The notes below the pieces were generated by a model. It ran no database searches and was not told the DNA's origin. It worked only from the letters and a program-made list of their open reading frames with translations. A stretch of 64,000 bases of DNA. It comes from Streptomyces rugosispiralis. GTDB lineage: Bacteria; Actinomycetota; Actinomycetes; Streptomycetales; Streptomycetaceae. The stretch spans positions 124,001 through 188,000 of the forward strand of contig NZ_JANIAA010000015.1 in assembly GCF_024505145.1 (NCBI RefSeq), written 5' to 3'. The translations under genes were made by a program, and so were the position numbers. Position 1 is the stretch's first letter. Each line of letters begins with the position of its first letter. Positions 42,614 to 50,936 of the stretch are shown in pieces.

Positions 42614-43879
42614 TCAGCGCGCCCGGCGGTTGACCCGGACGGTCCAGCCCCCGTCGGCGGCGCGGCCCGCCACCGTGATCCGGACGGAGTCCTCCTTGAT
42701 CGACATGGTGTCCCCGACGCCGAGCGGGGCGTCGGCGAGTTCGGGGTAGACCGACTCGTTCCAGCAGGCGGAGGTGGCGGGGTGGCCGTCCAGCACCTGG
42801 ACGGGGCCGTCGCCCGACGCCTTGTCGTTGCGCACGCGGTAGACCAGCACGCCCTCGGTGCAGGTGCCCGCGTCGTTGCCGCGGCCGCCGCGCGCCTCGA
42901 TGGCCAGCGCGGTGCTGGGCCCGGTACGGATCACGACCAGCCGGGTGCGGGTGTCGGCGCCGGACCGGCCGCGCACCATGGGGGCGGAGAGGGGCTGGAG
43001 GGTGTAGCGGCGCGGTCCGGTGGCGCGGTCGCAGGCCACCTGGCGCGCACCGAGCCAGCCGAGCTTCCACTTGTGCCAGCCGAACGGCTCGGGTGCCATG
43101 CCGAACTGGCTTCCCATCAGGTCCCAGTCGCCGACGTAGGTGTCCCATTCGGCGTTGCCGTCGGTGTCCTTCGGCCGGTGGTAGAGGTCGGGCAGGTCGA
43201 AGACATGGCCGGTCTCATGGGCCAGCACATTGCGGTCCGGCGGATGGTGCTCGAAAACGGTGACCAGACGGCGCAGATCGACACCGTCCGCGCGCAGTGG
43301 CCTTTCGAAGTTGACCACTTTCGTCGCGTCGGCGTCCACACCGGGGGCGTCGGGGTCGGCGACCAGATAGACGAGGTCGTAGCGGGCGAAGTCGAGGTGC
43401 GGATCGGCGGCCGTGATGGCGTCGCGCAGATAGGCCGCGCGGCGCTGGGCGTTCCAGTCGCGCTGTATGGCGTACGCGGTGGAGCGCTGGGGCATGGTGA
43501 TCCAGCGCCGCAGCGGATGCACCCGCAAGCCGAACTTCCCGTAGGAGGCCCGTTTGAAGAAATCGGGGGTCGCGGGGATGTGGTCGGCGGCCAGCTGGGC
43601 GGGGGTCACCCGGGGCCGGGCGTCCGGGAAGGACAGGAAGACCATCGCCGCGTCCAGGCGGCGGACCGGGCGCGGATAGCGGGAGTTCCAGGTGTCCACG
43701 CCCTCCGAGTGGTGGGCGTCGGTGCGTTCCAGGTCACAGGGGCCGCCGGGGCCGGCCGCGACGGCTGGGCCCGCCACCACGGTGGTCGCGATGAGGGCGC
43801 TCAGCGAGGTGAGCAGGGCTCCGGTCCGACGCAGCCGAGGCTGCCGGTGCACCCCCTCGGGTACGTGAGGACGCACCAT
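42614..43879 (-). CDS. Secreted M6-family (immune inhibitor A-like) metalloprotease
   Basis: A 421-aa exported zinc protease. The signal peptide (RRTGALLTSLSALIATTVVAGPAVAA) ends near residue 42. The catalytic motif is HETGHVFDLPDLYH (HExxH), with the downstream GDWDLMGSQFG Met-turn region typical of M6. Cysteines in the last third (CDRATG, GTCTEG and SACWNE) may form disulfides. GGGGAGG 5 nt upstream supports the ATG. It could mature the exported RiPP or simply be a neighbouring exoprotease. Confidence 0.85.
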   Translation of the reverse strand: MVRPHVPEGVHRQPRLRRTGALLTSLSALIATTVVAGPAVAAGPGGPCDLERTDAHHSEGVDTWNSRYPRPVRRLDAAMVFLSFPDARPRVTPAQLAADHIPATPDFFKRASYGKFGLRVHPLRRWITMPQRSTAYAIQRDWNAQRRAAYLRDAITAADPHLDFARYDLVYLVADPDAPGVDADATKVVNFERPLRADGVDLRRLVTVFEHHPPDRNVLAHETGHVFDLPDLYHRPKDTDGNAEWDTYVGDWDLMGSQFGMAPEPFGWHKWKLGWLGARQVACDRATGPRRYTLQPLSAPMVRGRSGADTRTRLVVIRTGPSTALAIEARGGRGNDAGTCTEGVLVYRVRNDKASGDGPVQVLDGHPATSACWNESVYPELADAPLGVGDTMSIKEDSVRITVAGRAADGGWTVRVNRRAR

Positions 43880-43987
43880 GTCGACCTCCCCGGCGTAGTC
43901 GGAACACCCACTCCACGCTGAGGTGAATTGGCGGGGTACGCCCTGTTGGGCTGGGCTGGTCGAGTGAAGAGGCCGCTATCCGGGTAC

Positions 43988-44002
43988 GTAACAGACGGTC
44001 AC
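43988..44002. promoter_or_regulatory. Candidate BldD box upstream of cdgA
   Basis: GTAACAGACGGTCAC fits the BldD consensus GTNAC-N5-GTNAC. It lies about 190 bp before the cdgA start, in the 312-bp divergent gap between the M6 protease and cdgA. In S. coelicolor, cdgA is a reported BldD target. Nothing else is obvious in this gap. Confidence 0.6.
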
Positions 44003-44191
44003 AATCGGTCAGAGCGACTGTTGGCCCGCGCAGAGTCGAACAGATACGACCAAACACATTGTCAAGGCGGCGGTGAGCGCGATGACATCGATGGAACGCC
44101 CGAAGCACGAGCCCCTATGATCGGCACATTTCCAGCGGGGAATCCCCCTTCAGGCAGGCATTTACGGTCGGCCCGGCACCCGGTGTGAGAC

Positions 44192-46279
44192 ATGCACAAG
44201 ATGTGTACGAACAACCTGGAAACAACAAACGCCACGCGGGAGCGAGCGGTGAGCGGAACCCCCGACGGGCAGGGACGCGCCCCGGGCGCGACGCTGCCGA
44301 CGATCACAGAGCGTGAGGCCATGCCGAGCGTCCTTCCGGTCGCGGAGGACCCCGGCGCACCCCGTCCGGCCCCCGGCGCGCCGTCGGTCCTGGGCACGCC
44401 CCCGGGCCCCGGTACGCCCCCGGGCGCGGGGCACTCAACAGGGCACCCAACGGGGCATACCACCGGGTCCACGGCGGGGCATACCGCCGGACCCACCACC
44501 GGGCATACCACCGGTCCCACGGCCGGGCATACCACCGGTCCCACGGCCGGGCATACCACCGGTCCCACGGCCGGGCACGCGACCGGTCCCGCGCCCGGCG
44601 ACTACCGCGCCGCGTTCAATGTGGCGCGCCTCGCCATGGCCGTCGTCGACCGCGAGGGCAGGGTGCTCGACGCCAACCCCGCGCTCGGCGCCCTGCTCGG
44701 CACCGATCCGGCCCTGCTGATCACCCGCAGCGCGGCGGACCTGGCCGATCTGCGCGAGGATCCGCGCACCTGGCGGGAGTACCGGGACGTGCTCGGCGGC
44801 CGTGCCGCGCGGCTGCGCCGCACCCGGCGGCTGCGGCGCGCCGACGGCCATGCCCTGTGGGCCGAGATCACCGTGGAGCCGGCGCCGGACAGCTGCAGTC
44901 TGCTGCTGTCGATGGCCGACATCAGCGACCAGCGGGATCTCCAGGGGCGGCTGCGCCATCTGCAGATGCACGATCCGGTGACCCGGCTGCCCAACCGCAG
45001 CCTCTTCTTCGAGCGGATGACCCGGGCGCTGGAGGCGGCCACCTACGACCACGGGGGCACCGGCCGGATCGGGCTGTGCTATCTCGACCTGGACGGCTTC
45101 AAGGCGGTCAACGACACCCTCGGCCACCGGGTCGGTGACCGGCTGCTCGGCGCGGTCGCCCAGCGGCTCACCGACTGCGCGGCGCCCGGCGGCCATCTGG
45201 TGGCGCGGCTCGGCGGGGACGAGTTCGCCCTGCTGGTCCGCAACTCCACCGGCACCGAGCAGCTGTGCGACCTCGCCCGGACGGTGCTGGCCGCCCTGCA
45301 GGAACCGTTCGACGTGGGCGGACAGCGGCTCTCGGTGTCGGCGAGCATCGGCGTGGTGGAGCGGCCCGCGGCCGGCACCCACACCACCTGGCTGATGCAG
45401 GCCGCGGACACCACGCTGTACTGGGCGAAGGAGGACGGCAAGGCGCGCTGGACCCTCTTCGACCCGGAGCGCAACGCCCATCGGATGACCCGGCAGGCGC
45501 TGTCCAGCACACTGCGCCCGGCGGTCGAGCGGGACGAGTTCGTGCTCGACTACCAGCCGCTCGTGGGGCTGGGCGACGGGGTGGTCCGGGGGGTGGAGGC
45601 GCTGGTGCGCTGGGACCATCCGCAGTTCGGGCGGCTGTCGCCGAACCGGTTCATCCCGCTGGCCGAGGAGAACGGCGCGATCGTGCCGCTGGGCCGGTGG
45701 GTGCTGCGCACCGCCTGCCGCCAGGCCCGTGCCTGGCAGCTGGCCGAACCGCCGCATCCGCTGGTGGTCAGCGTGAATGTGGCGGTCCGCCAGGTGTGGG
45801 ACTCCGATCTGGTGGCCGATGTCGGCGCGATCCTGGCCGAGACCGGGCTGCCGCCCCATCTGCTCCAGCTGGAGCTGACCGAGTCGGCGGTGATGGGGTC
45901 CACCGGGCGGCCGCTGCAGGCGCTGCAGGCGCTCAGCGACATGGGGGTGGCCATCGCGATCGACGACTTCGGCACCGGCTACTCCAACCTCGCCTATCTC
46001 AGCCGGCTGCCGGTCTCCACGCTCAAGCTGGACGGCTCGTTCGTCCAGGGGTTCCGGGCGGAGGAGCATCCGAATCCGGCCGACGAGACCATCGTCGAGG
46101 CGCTGGTACAGCTCGCGCACCGGCTGGGCCTCACGGTGACGGCCGAATGTGTGGAGAGCGCCGAGCAGGCGGAGCGGCTGAGGCGGATCGGCTGCGATAC
46201 GGGACAGGGGTGGTTCTACTCCCGTCCGGTGCCGCCGGACCGCATCCAGGCGATGATCACCTGCTCGGCGCCGGGTTAG
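44192..46279 (+). CDS. cdgA: CdgA, PAS-GGDEF-EAL cyclic-di-GMP enzyme
   Basis: A 695-aa signalling protein. A disordered N-terminus carries six HTTGPTAG-type octapeptides, then PAS (about 140-250, FNVARLAMAVVDREGRVLDANP), GGDEF (about 258-425, intact RLGGDEF, so probably an active diguanylate cyclase) and EAL (about 430-690, VEALVRW, LELTESAVMG and IAIDDFGTGYSNL, so probable phosphodiesterase). There is no membrane segment. The start is uncertain: ATG 44192 has a weak site, while GTG 44249 has GGGAG 7 nt upstream. Domain order and neighbourhood match Streptomyces CdgA, whose product c-di-GMP drives BldD dimerisation. Confidence 0.88.
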   Translation: MHKMCTNNLETTNATRERAVSGTPDGQGRAPGATLPTITEREAMPSVLPVAEDPGAPRPAPGAPSVLGTPPGPGTPPGAGHSTGHPTGHTTGSTAGHTAGPTTGHTTGPTAGHTTGPTAGHTTGPTAGHATGPAPGDYRAAFNVARLAMAVVDREGRVLDANPALGALLGTDPALLITRSAADLADLREDPRTWREYRDVLGGRAARLRRTRRLRRADGHALWAEITVEPAPDSCSLLLSMADISDQRDLQGRLRHLQMHDPVTRLPNRSLFFERMTRALEAATYDHGGTGRIGLCYLDLDGFKAVNDTLGHRVGDRLLGAVAQRLTDCAAPGGHLVARLGGDEFALLVRNSTGTEQLCDLARTVLAALQEPFDVGGQRLSVSASIGVVERPAAGTHTTWLMQAADTTLYWAKEDGKARWTLFDPERNAHRMTRQALSSTLRPAVERDEFVLDYQPLVGLGDGVVRGVEALVRWDHPQFGRLSPNRFIPLAEENGAIVPLGRWVLRTACRQARAWQLAEPPHPLVVSVNVAVRQVWDSDLVADVGAILAETGLPPHLLQLELTESAVMGSTGRPLQALQALSDMGVAIAIDDFGTGYSNLAYLSRLPVSTLKLDGSFVQGFRAEEHPNPADETIVEALVQLAHRLGLTVTAECVESAEQAERLRRIGCDTGQGWFYSRPVPPDRIQAMITCSAPG
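44453..44596 (+). repeat. Six 24-bp in-frame repeats in cdgA
   Basis: Units such as GGGCATACCACCGGTCCC + ACGGCC start every 24 bp from 44453; three consecutive ones are identical. They encode GHTTGPTA octapeptides ahead of the PAS domain. Confidence 0.92.
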
Positions 46280-46281
46280 CG

Positions 46282-47409
46282 CTACGCCTCCGTCTGCGCC
46301 GTCGGCAGATCGTAGACGTCGGCGATCAGCTCGTACGAGCGCAGACGGGCGTCCCGGCCGTGGGCATTGGCTGTGATCTTGACCTCGTCCGCCCCGGTGC
46401 GCTTGATCAGCCCGTCGAGCCCCTCGCGGACCTGGTCCGGGCTGCCGTACTCGACATTGGCCAGCCAGCTGTTGATGAAGTCGCGCTCGATCTCGTTGAA
46501 CTCGTACCCCTCGGCCTCCTCGGGCGTCGGCACCAGGCCGGGGCGTCCGGTGCGCAGCCGGATCATGGCCAGGGCGCCGGTGAGCACCTGACGGTGGGCC
46601 TCCTTCTCGTCCTCGGCGGCGAAGGCCGAGACGCCGATCGAGGCGTACGGCTCGTCCAGCACGGCGGACGGCCGGAAGGTCTCGCGGTAGAGGTCGAGCG
46701 CGGGGACGGTGTTGGCCGCGGAGAAGTGGTGGGCGAAGGAGAACGGCAGGCCGAGCATCCCGGCGAGCCGGGCGCTGAACCCGCTGGAGCCCAGCAGCCA
46801 GATCGAGGGCCGGCCGGCCGACTGGACCCCGCCGGGCACGGTGCCCTGCACCGGCCCCGGCACCGCGTGGATACGTGCGTAGCGGTGGCCGTCCGGGAAG
46901 TCGTCGTCGAGGAAGCGGGTCAGCTCGGCGAGCTGCTGGGGGAAGTCGTCGGCGCCCTCACGCAGCCGGTCGGTGCGGCGCAGCGCGGCGGCCGTGGCCC
47001 CGTCGGTGCCGGGGGCGCGGCCGAGGCCGAGGTCCACCCGGCCGGGGGCTAGCGCCTCCAGGGTGCCGAACTGCTCGGCGATGACCAGCGGGGCGTGGTT
47101 GGGGAGCATCACCCCGCCGGAGCCCAGCCGGATCCGCTCGGTGTGCGCGGCGAGATGCGCGAGGATGACCGCCGGGGAGGAGCTGGCGACCCCGGGCATG
47201 GAGTGGTGCTCGGCGACCCAGAAGCGCTGGAAGCCCCGGCGCTCGGCGAGCCGGGCGAGTTCGGTGGTGGTGCGCAGCGCCTCGGCGGCCGTCACCCCGC
47301 TGCCTACGGTCGCGAGGTCCAGCACCGACAGGGGCACCGGTGCGCTGCCGAGGGGCCGGGCCCGGATGGGGTCGCGCTGGTCGTCTCGCCGGTCCTGCTC
47401 ATCGGCCAC
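46282..47409 (-). CDS. Luciferase-like flavin-dependent oxidoreductase
   Basis: A 375-aa LLM-class protein with the family-typical start LSVLDLATVGSG, RFWVAEHHSMPGVASSSPAV, GSGGVMLPNHAPLVIAEQF and VDLGLGRAPGTD. It most resembles the alkanal monooxygenase alpha-like subgroup (YhbW type). The GTG at 47409 is preferred (GGGAGG 9 nt upstream). It ends 2 bp from the convergent cdgA stop. The substrate is unknown. Confidence 0.85.
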   Translation of the reverse strand: MADEQDRRDDQRDPIRARPLGSAPVPLSVLDLATVGSGVTAAEALRTTTELARLAERRGFQRFWVAEHHSMPGVASSSPAVILAHLAAHTERIRLGSGGVMLPNHAPLVIAEQFGTLEALAPGRVDLGLGRAPGTDGATAAALRRTDRLREGADDFPQQLAELTRFLDDDFPDGHRYARIHAVPGPVQGTVPGGVQSAGRPSIWLLGSSGFSARLAGMLGLPFSFAHHFSAANTVPALDLYRETFRPSAVLDEPYASIGVSAFAAEDEKEAHRQVLTGALAMIRLRTGRPGLVPTPEEAEGYEFNEIERDFINSWLANVEYGSPDQVREGLDGLIKRTGADEVKITANAHGRDARLRSYELIADVYDLPTAQTEA

Positions 47410-47607
47410 GGTGGCCCGCCTCCCTGGTCGCACTGCGGTGCGCGTATGTCGTGTGCGTGTGCGGCGCCGCGCCGCCACGCCTCTACGTCTACCGGCGACC
47501 TTCAACCGGAGAAAGACTCCGCTTTATTCCCGGCCCTTGTTTCCCGGCCCCGCGGGCCCTCCGGAAGACGGCCGGGGCCGGGGACCATCCGGCCCCGGAA
47601 AACGGCC

Positions 47608-47648
47608 GGGTCCGCCGCCACCTGGGGAGGAGGTGTGGCGGCGGACCC
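47608..47648 (-). terminator. 13-bp hairpin terminator after the phosphoesterase gene
   Basis: GGGTCCGCCGCCA (47608-47620) pairs perfectly with 47636-47648, 35 nt beyond the stop of the minus-strand phosphoesterase gene. The rest of the 274-bp gap is GC-rich with smaller inverted repeats. Confidence 0.78.
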
Positions 47649-47683
47649 GACGGCGGTGTGCCGTGCGCTCGCGCGGAACGGGC

Positions 47684-49558
47684 CTAGCCCGCGGTCCGCG
47701 CGGTGCGACGGCGGTGGAGGGCCAGCGCCGTACCGGCGCCGCCGAGCACCAGCGCACCCGCCGTGAGGCCGATGGGCAGGGCGGCGGAGATGCCCTTGTC
47801 GTCGGCGAGACGCCGGGTGGTGAGGGCGTCGGCGGCCGCGGCGTTCACGATCGGGGCGTGGGCGGCCAGGGCGGAGGTCGTGTAGTGACCGGCCTTGTGC
47901 ACCGACGCGACCGAGCCGTCGGGCTTCAGCAGCACCTGGGTGTTGTTGGGGTGACGGAAGTCGAAGAGCCCGGAGAGGGTGTTCGCCCGGCGGTCGAAGG
48001 AGGCGTCACCGATCCGGCCGGTGTGCCAGTTGTCCTCGATGAAGCGGGTGATCGAGGTCTGCTCGGTCTGGGTGTGGTCGACCTTGTTGGACTTGCTGAA
48101 CGGGGAGATCACCAGCAGCGGCTGCCGGGGGCCGGGGCCACAGCGGTCCTGGTAGCCGCCCGCGGGCTTCGGAGCGGACTGGCAGGCGGGGCTGTCGGTG
48201 GCCTTGCCGTTGGAGCCCGTGGTCTTGTCGGTCGACCCGTTGAGCGGCTTGGCGTAGGCGTGGTCGTACCAGCCGTCGCTGTCGTCGTACGCGACGACGA
48301 TCGCGGTGTCCTTCCACTGCGGCGACTTCTGGATCGCGTTGATCTGCTCGACCAGGAAGTGCTGCTCGTCGACCGGGTCGGAGTAGGCGGCGTGGCCGTC
48401 CTGGTACTCGGCGGCCTTCAGGAAGCTGACGGACGGCAGATGGCCCGTCTTGAGCGCCGCGTCGAAGTCGGTGAGGTCGTAGTTGTGGTTGGCCCGGCCG
48501 CTGTGGCCGATCTCCTGGACGTTCTTCGGCGGGAGGTGATGCGGGTTCGCCGTGGACTTGTAGTACTGGAACGGCGCGTGGTGCGGGCTGTAGTCCACCG
48601 AGGCGGCGCCGCCGACGTTCTTGTGGGTGGTGCCGGAGCACTTGGCGTAGTGGTCCTGCGCACCGTCCCAGGCGGTGCTGGGCCGGAAGCCGCCCTGGAA
48701 CCAGCCCCAGCTCACATCCTTGGCGTTGAGCAGATCGCCGATGTTCCGGCCCTTCAGCTGGGCCAGGGCGTTGCCGCTGGTGTGGTCCTTGTTGGAGCAG
48801 TCGTCGAAGGCCGGGTCCGGGTCGTTGATCACCGTGCCGACGCCCTTGGCGTCCGGCGAGGCCACCGTGTACGCGTCCGGCTTGTCGGTCTGCTTCGGGT
48901 CCTCGGTGGAGGACTTGGGGTCGGTGGAGATCACGCCATGGGTCTGGCCCGAGATCAGCTCCAGCGCTCCGGGGGTGGAGGGGCCGTAGGCCGAGCTGAA
49001 GGAACGGTCGCTCATCGCGTAGTGCTGGGCGTAGTTCCACAGGCCGGTGACGGTGTTTCCGTCGTAGTAGTCCATCACCAGACCGGGCTCGCCGAACAGC
49101 CCGGTGCACTTGCTGACCTCGGTGTTCTCCACGAACTTATCGGCCTTGCCGCCATTGGCGGCGTACTGCTCGGGGCCGTAGGAGTGGTTCTGGTCACAGG
49201 TCATGGCCTGGTCGCTGCGCAGCCGCTTGGGCTTGTACAGATTGGGGTTCTTCTCCAGCAGCCCGGCGTGCGCCAGGGTGTCGATGTCCTTGGGGGTGTC
49301 CTTGGCCGGCGTGAACTTGGTGCCGTCCGTGTTCGCCGCCTTGGGATAGGTGCCGAAGTAGTGGTCGAACGAGATGTTCTCGTCGAAGATCACCACCACA
49401 TGCTTCACCGGGGTCGCGGTGTGGCCGCCCTGCGCGGGCGCGGCCCATGCGGGGGCCACCCCGCCCACGGTCGCCAGGGCCGCGGCGCCGGCCAGGGCAC
49501 CCCAACGCGCGACCCGGCCACGCCGTCGGCCGCCTTCGGATCCTGCCGTGCCGCCCAT
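47684..49558 (-). CDS. Secreted phosphoesterase (phospholipase C/acid phosphatase type), C-terminally anchored
   Basis: A 624-aa exported enzyme. A signal peptide (about residues 10-45) is followed by an alkaline-phosphatase-superfamily phosphoesterase domain with VKHVVVIFDENISFDHYFGTYP at the N-terminus, SDRSFSSAYGPSTPGALELISG, VSFLKAAEYQDGH, and VVAYDDSDGWYDH with VISPFS. A late hydrophobic span (ALPIGLTAGALVLGGAGTALAL) plus HRRR anchors it to membrane or wall. The start at 49558 is set by GGAGG 6 nt upstream. Such enzymes release phosphate from phospholipids or other esters. Confidence 0.88.
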   Translation of the reverse strand: MGGTAGSEGGRRRGRVARWGALAGAAALATVGGVAPAWAAPAQGGHTATPVKHVVVIFDENISFDHYFGTYPKAANTDGTKFTPAKDTPKDIDTLAHAGLLEKNPNLYKPKRLRSDQAMTCDQNHSYGPEQYAANGGKADKFVENTEVSKCTGLFGEPGLVMDYYDGNTVTGLWNYAQHYAMSDRSFSSAYGPSTPGALELISGQTHGVISTDPKSSTEDPKQTDKPDAYTVASPDAKGVGTVINDPDPAFDDCSNKDHTSGNALAQLKGRNIGDLLNAKDVSWGWFQGGFRPSTAWDGAQDHYAKCSGTTHKNVGGAASVDYSPHHAPFQYYKSTANPHHLPPKNVQEIGHSGRANHNYDLTDFDAALKTGHLPSVSFLKAAEYQDGHAAYSDPVDEQHFLVEQINAIQKSPQWKDTAIVVAYDDSDGWYDHAYAKPLNGSTDKTTGSNGKATDSPACQSAPKPAGGYQDRCGPGPRQPLLVISPFSKSNKVDHTQTEQTSITRFIEDNWHTGRIGDASFDRRANTLSGLFDFRHPNNTQVLLKPDGSVASVHKAGHYTTSALAAHAPIVNAAAADALTTRRLADDKGISAALPIGLTAGALVLGGAGTALALHRRRTARTAG

Positions 49559-49715
49559 GTCATGCCTCCACATGATTCGCGTTTCACGCCTGCGCCTGAT
49601 CCTGTGCCGCGGGCAGGACTCTCCGATGGAATCCATGGAGACGGCCGAGTGAATAGAGGGTCAGAAGAATCCAAGGAACTCTTGAGATGTTCTTGACCGG
49701 ATGGTGGGGCGACGA

Positions 49716-50936
49716 TCAGGTCAGAAGGGTTCGTCCCAGCCAGTCGGAACGGTCTCTCGCCCCGGGGAGCGCGAAGAAATAGCCGCCGCCGAAGGGGGTG
49801 ATGTAGTCCACCAGCGGCTCCCCCGCCAGCCGCTTCTGCACGGTCTCGAACTGGCGCTCGAGGTCCTGCTGGTAGCAGCAGAACAGCAGCCCCATGTCCA
49901 AGTTGCCATTGCCGTCCATGCCCCGGTCGTAGTTGTAGGCACGGCGGAGGATGCGCTGGTCCTCGGTCCGGGCGGTGCGCGGATTGGCCATCCGTATATG
50001 GCTGTCCAGCGGAATGATGTCGCCCTTGGGGTCCTGTGCGAAGCGCGGGGTGTCGAACTCGTGCTGACCGTCCAGCGGGGCGCCGGAGTCCCGGCTGCGG
50101 CCGAACATGCGCTCCTGCTCGCTGATCGACACCCGGTCCCAGAACTCCACCAGCATCCGGATCAGCCGGATCACCTGATAGCTGCCGCCGGTCGCCCAGG
50201 CGGGCTCCCCGGAGTGGGCGCCCACCCACACCAGACGGTCCATCGTCCGGGCGTCCCCGGTGTCCGGGTTGGCGGTGCCGTCCTTGAACCCCAGGTGGTT
50301 GCGCGGGGTGCCGGACGGGCGCGGCGGGCTGACGAAGCCGTCGATACGCCAGCGGATCTGCAGCGCGCCCCGGGTGTGGCGGGCGATGTCGCGCAGCGCG
50401 TGGAGCACCGTGTCCGTGCTGTCGGCGCACAGTTGGAGGCTCAGATCGCCATGGCACCAGTCGGGGTCGAGATCGTCGTCGGGGAAGGAGCGCATCGCGT
50501 GCAGCCGCCGGGGCTTGCGGTCCCGCAGTCCGTAGCGCTCGTCGAAGAGCGAGGCGCCCACGCCGACGGTCGCGGTCAGCTGGTCGGCGGCCACCTGGGG
50601 GCCCAGGGTGCCGGAGTCCGCGGGCGGCGCGGTGATCCCGACCGGATCGGGGGTGCCTCCGGTGGTGAGGAAGCGGCACCGCTCGGTGAGCGTACGGAAG
50701 GCGTCGGCCAGCTCCTTGCGCCCCTCGGCCGTGGTGTCGAAGGCGATGAACGCGGTGGCCCGCTGGGGCGGGGTGAGGATGCCGGCCTGATGGGTGCCGT
50801 GGAAGGGGACGCGGGTGGGCATCTTCCCCGGCCCGGCCTCCTTCGCCGCCGCCGTACCCGCGGCCGTGCCCGCCACCGCGCCGACCGTGCCCGCGGCGGC
50901 GCCCAGCAGAAAGCCCCTGCGCAGCACCTCGCTCAC
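49716..50936 (-). CDS. efeB: EfeB, Tat-exported DyP-type haem peroxidase
   Basis: A 406-aa peroxidase. A twin-arginine signal (RRGFLLGAAAGTVGAVAG) is followed by the DyP fold with FIAFDTTAEGRKELADAF, the GXXDG motif as GFKDGTANP, and HGDLSLQL. The C-terminal half has NPRTARTEDQRILRRAYNYD and LLFCCYQQDLERQFE. The GTG at 50936 overlaps the efeO stop (GTGA) and has GGAGG 5 nt upstream. With EfeO it takes part in iron uptake from Fe(II) or haem. Confidence 0.9.
   Translation of the reverse strand: MSEVLRRGFLLGAAAGTVGAVAGTAAGTAAAKEAGPGKMPTRVPFHGTHQAGILTPPQRATAFIAFDTTAEGRKELADAFRTLTERCRFLTTGGTPDPVGITAPPADSGTLGPQVAADQLTATVGVGASLFDERYGLRDRKPRRLHAMRSFPDDDLDPDWCHGDLSLQLCADSTDTVLHALRDIARHTRGALQIRWRIDGFVSPPRPSGTPRNHLGFKDGTANPDTGDARTMDRLVWVGAHSGEPAWATGGSYQVIRLIRMLVEFWDRVSISEQERMFGRSRDSGAPLDGQHEFDTPRFAQDPKGDIIPLDSHIRMANPRTARTEDQRILRRAYNYDRGMDGNGNLDMGLLFCCYQQDLERQFETVQKRLAGEPLVDYITPFGGGYFFALPGARDRSDWLGRTLLT

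Noticed and set aside
49559..49715. PHO box in front of the secreted phosphoesterase gene
   Set aside because: TCAAGA-type repeats 11 bp apart are present on the minus strand, but they do not match the GTTCACC consensus well enough to call.
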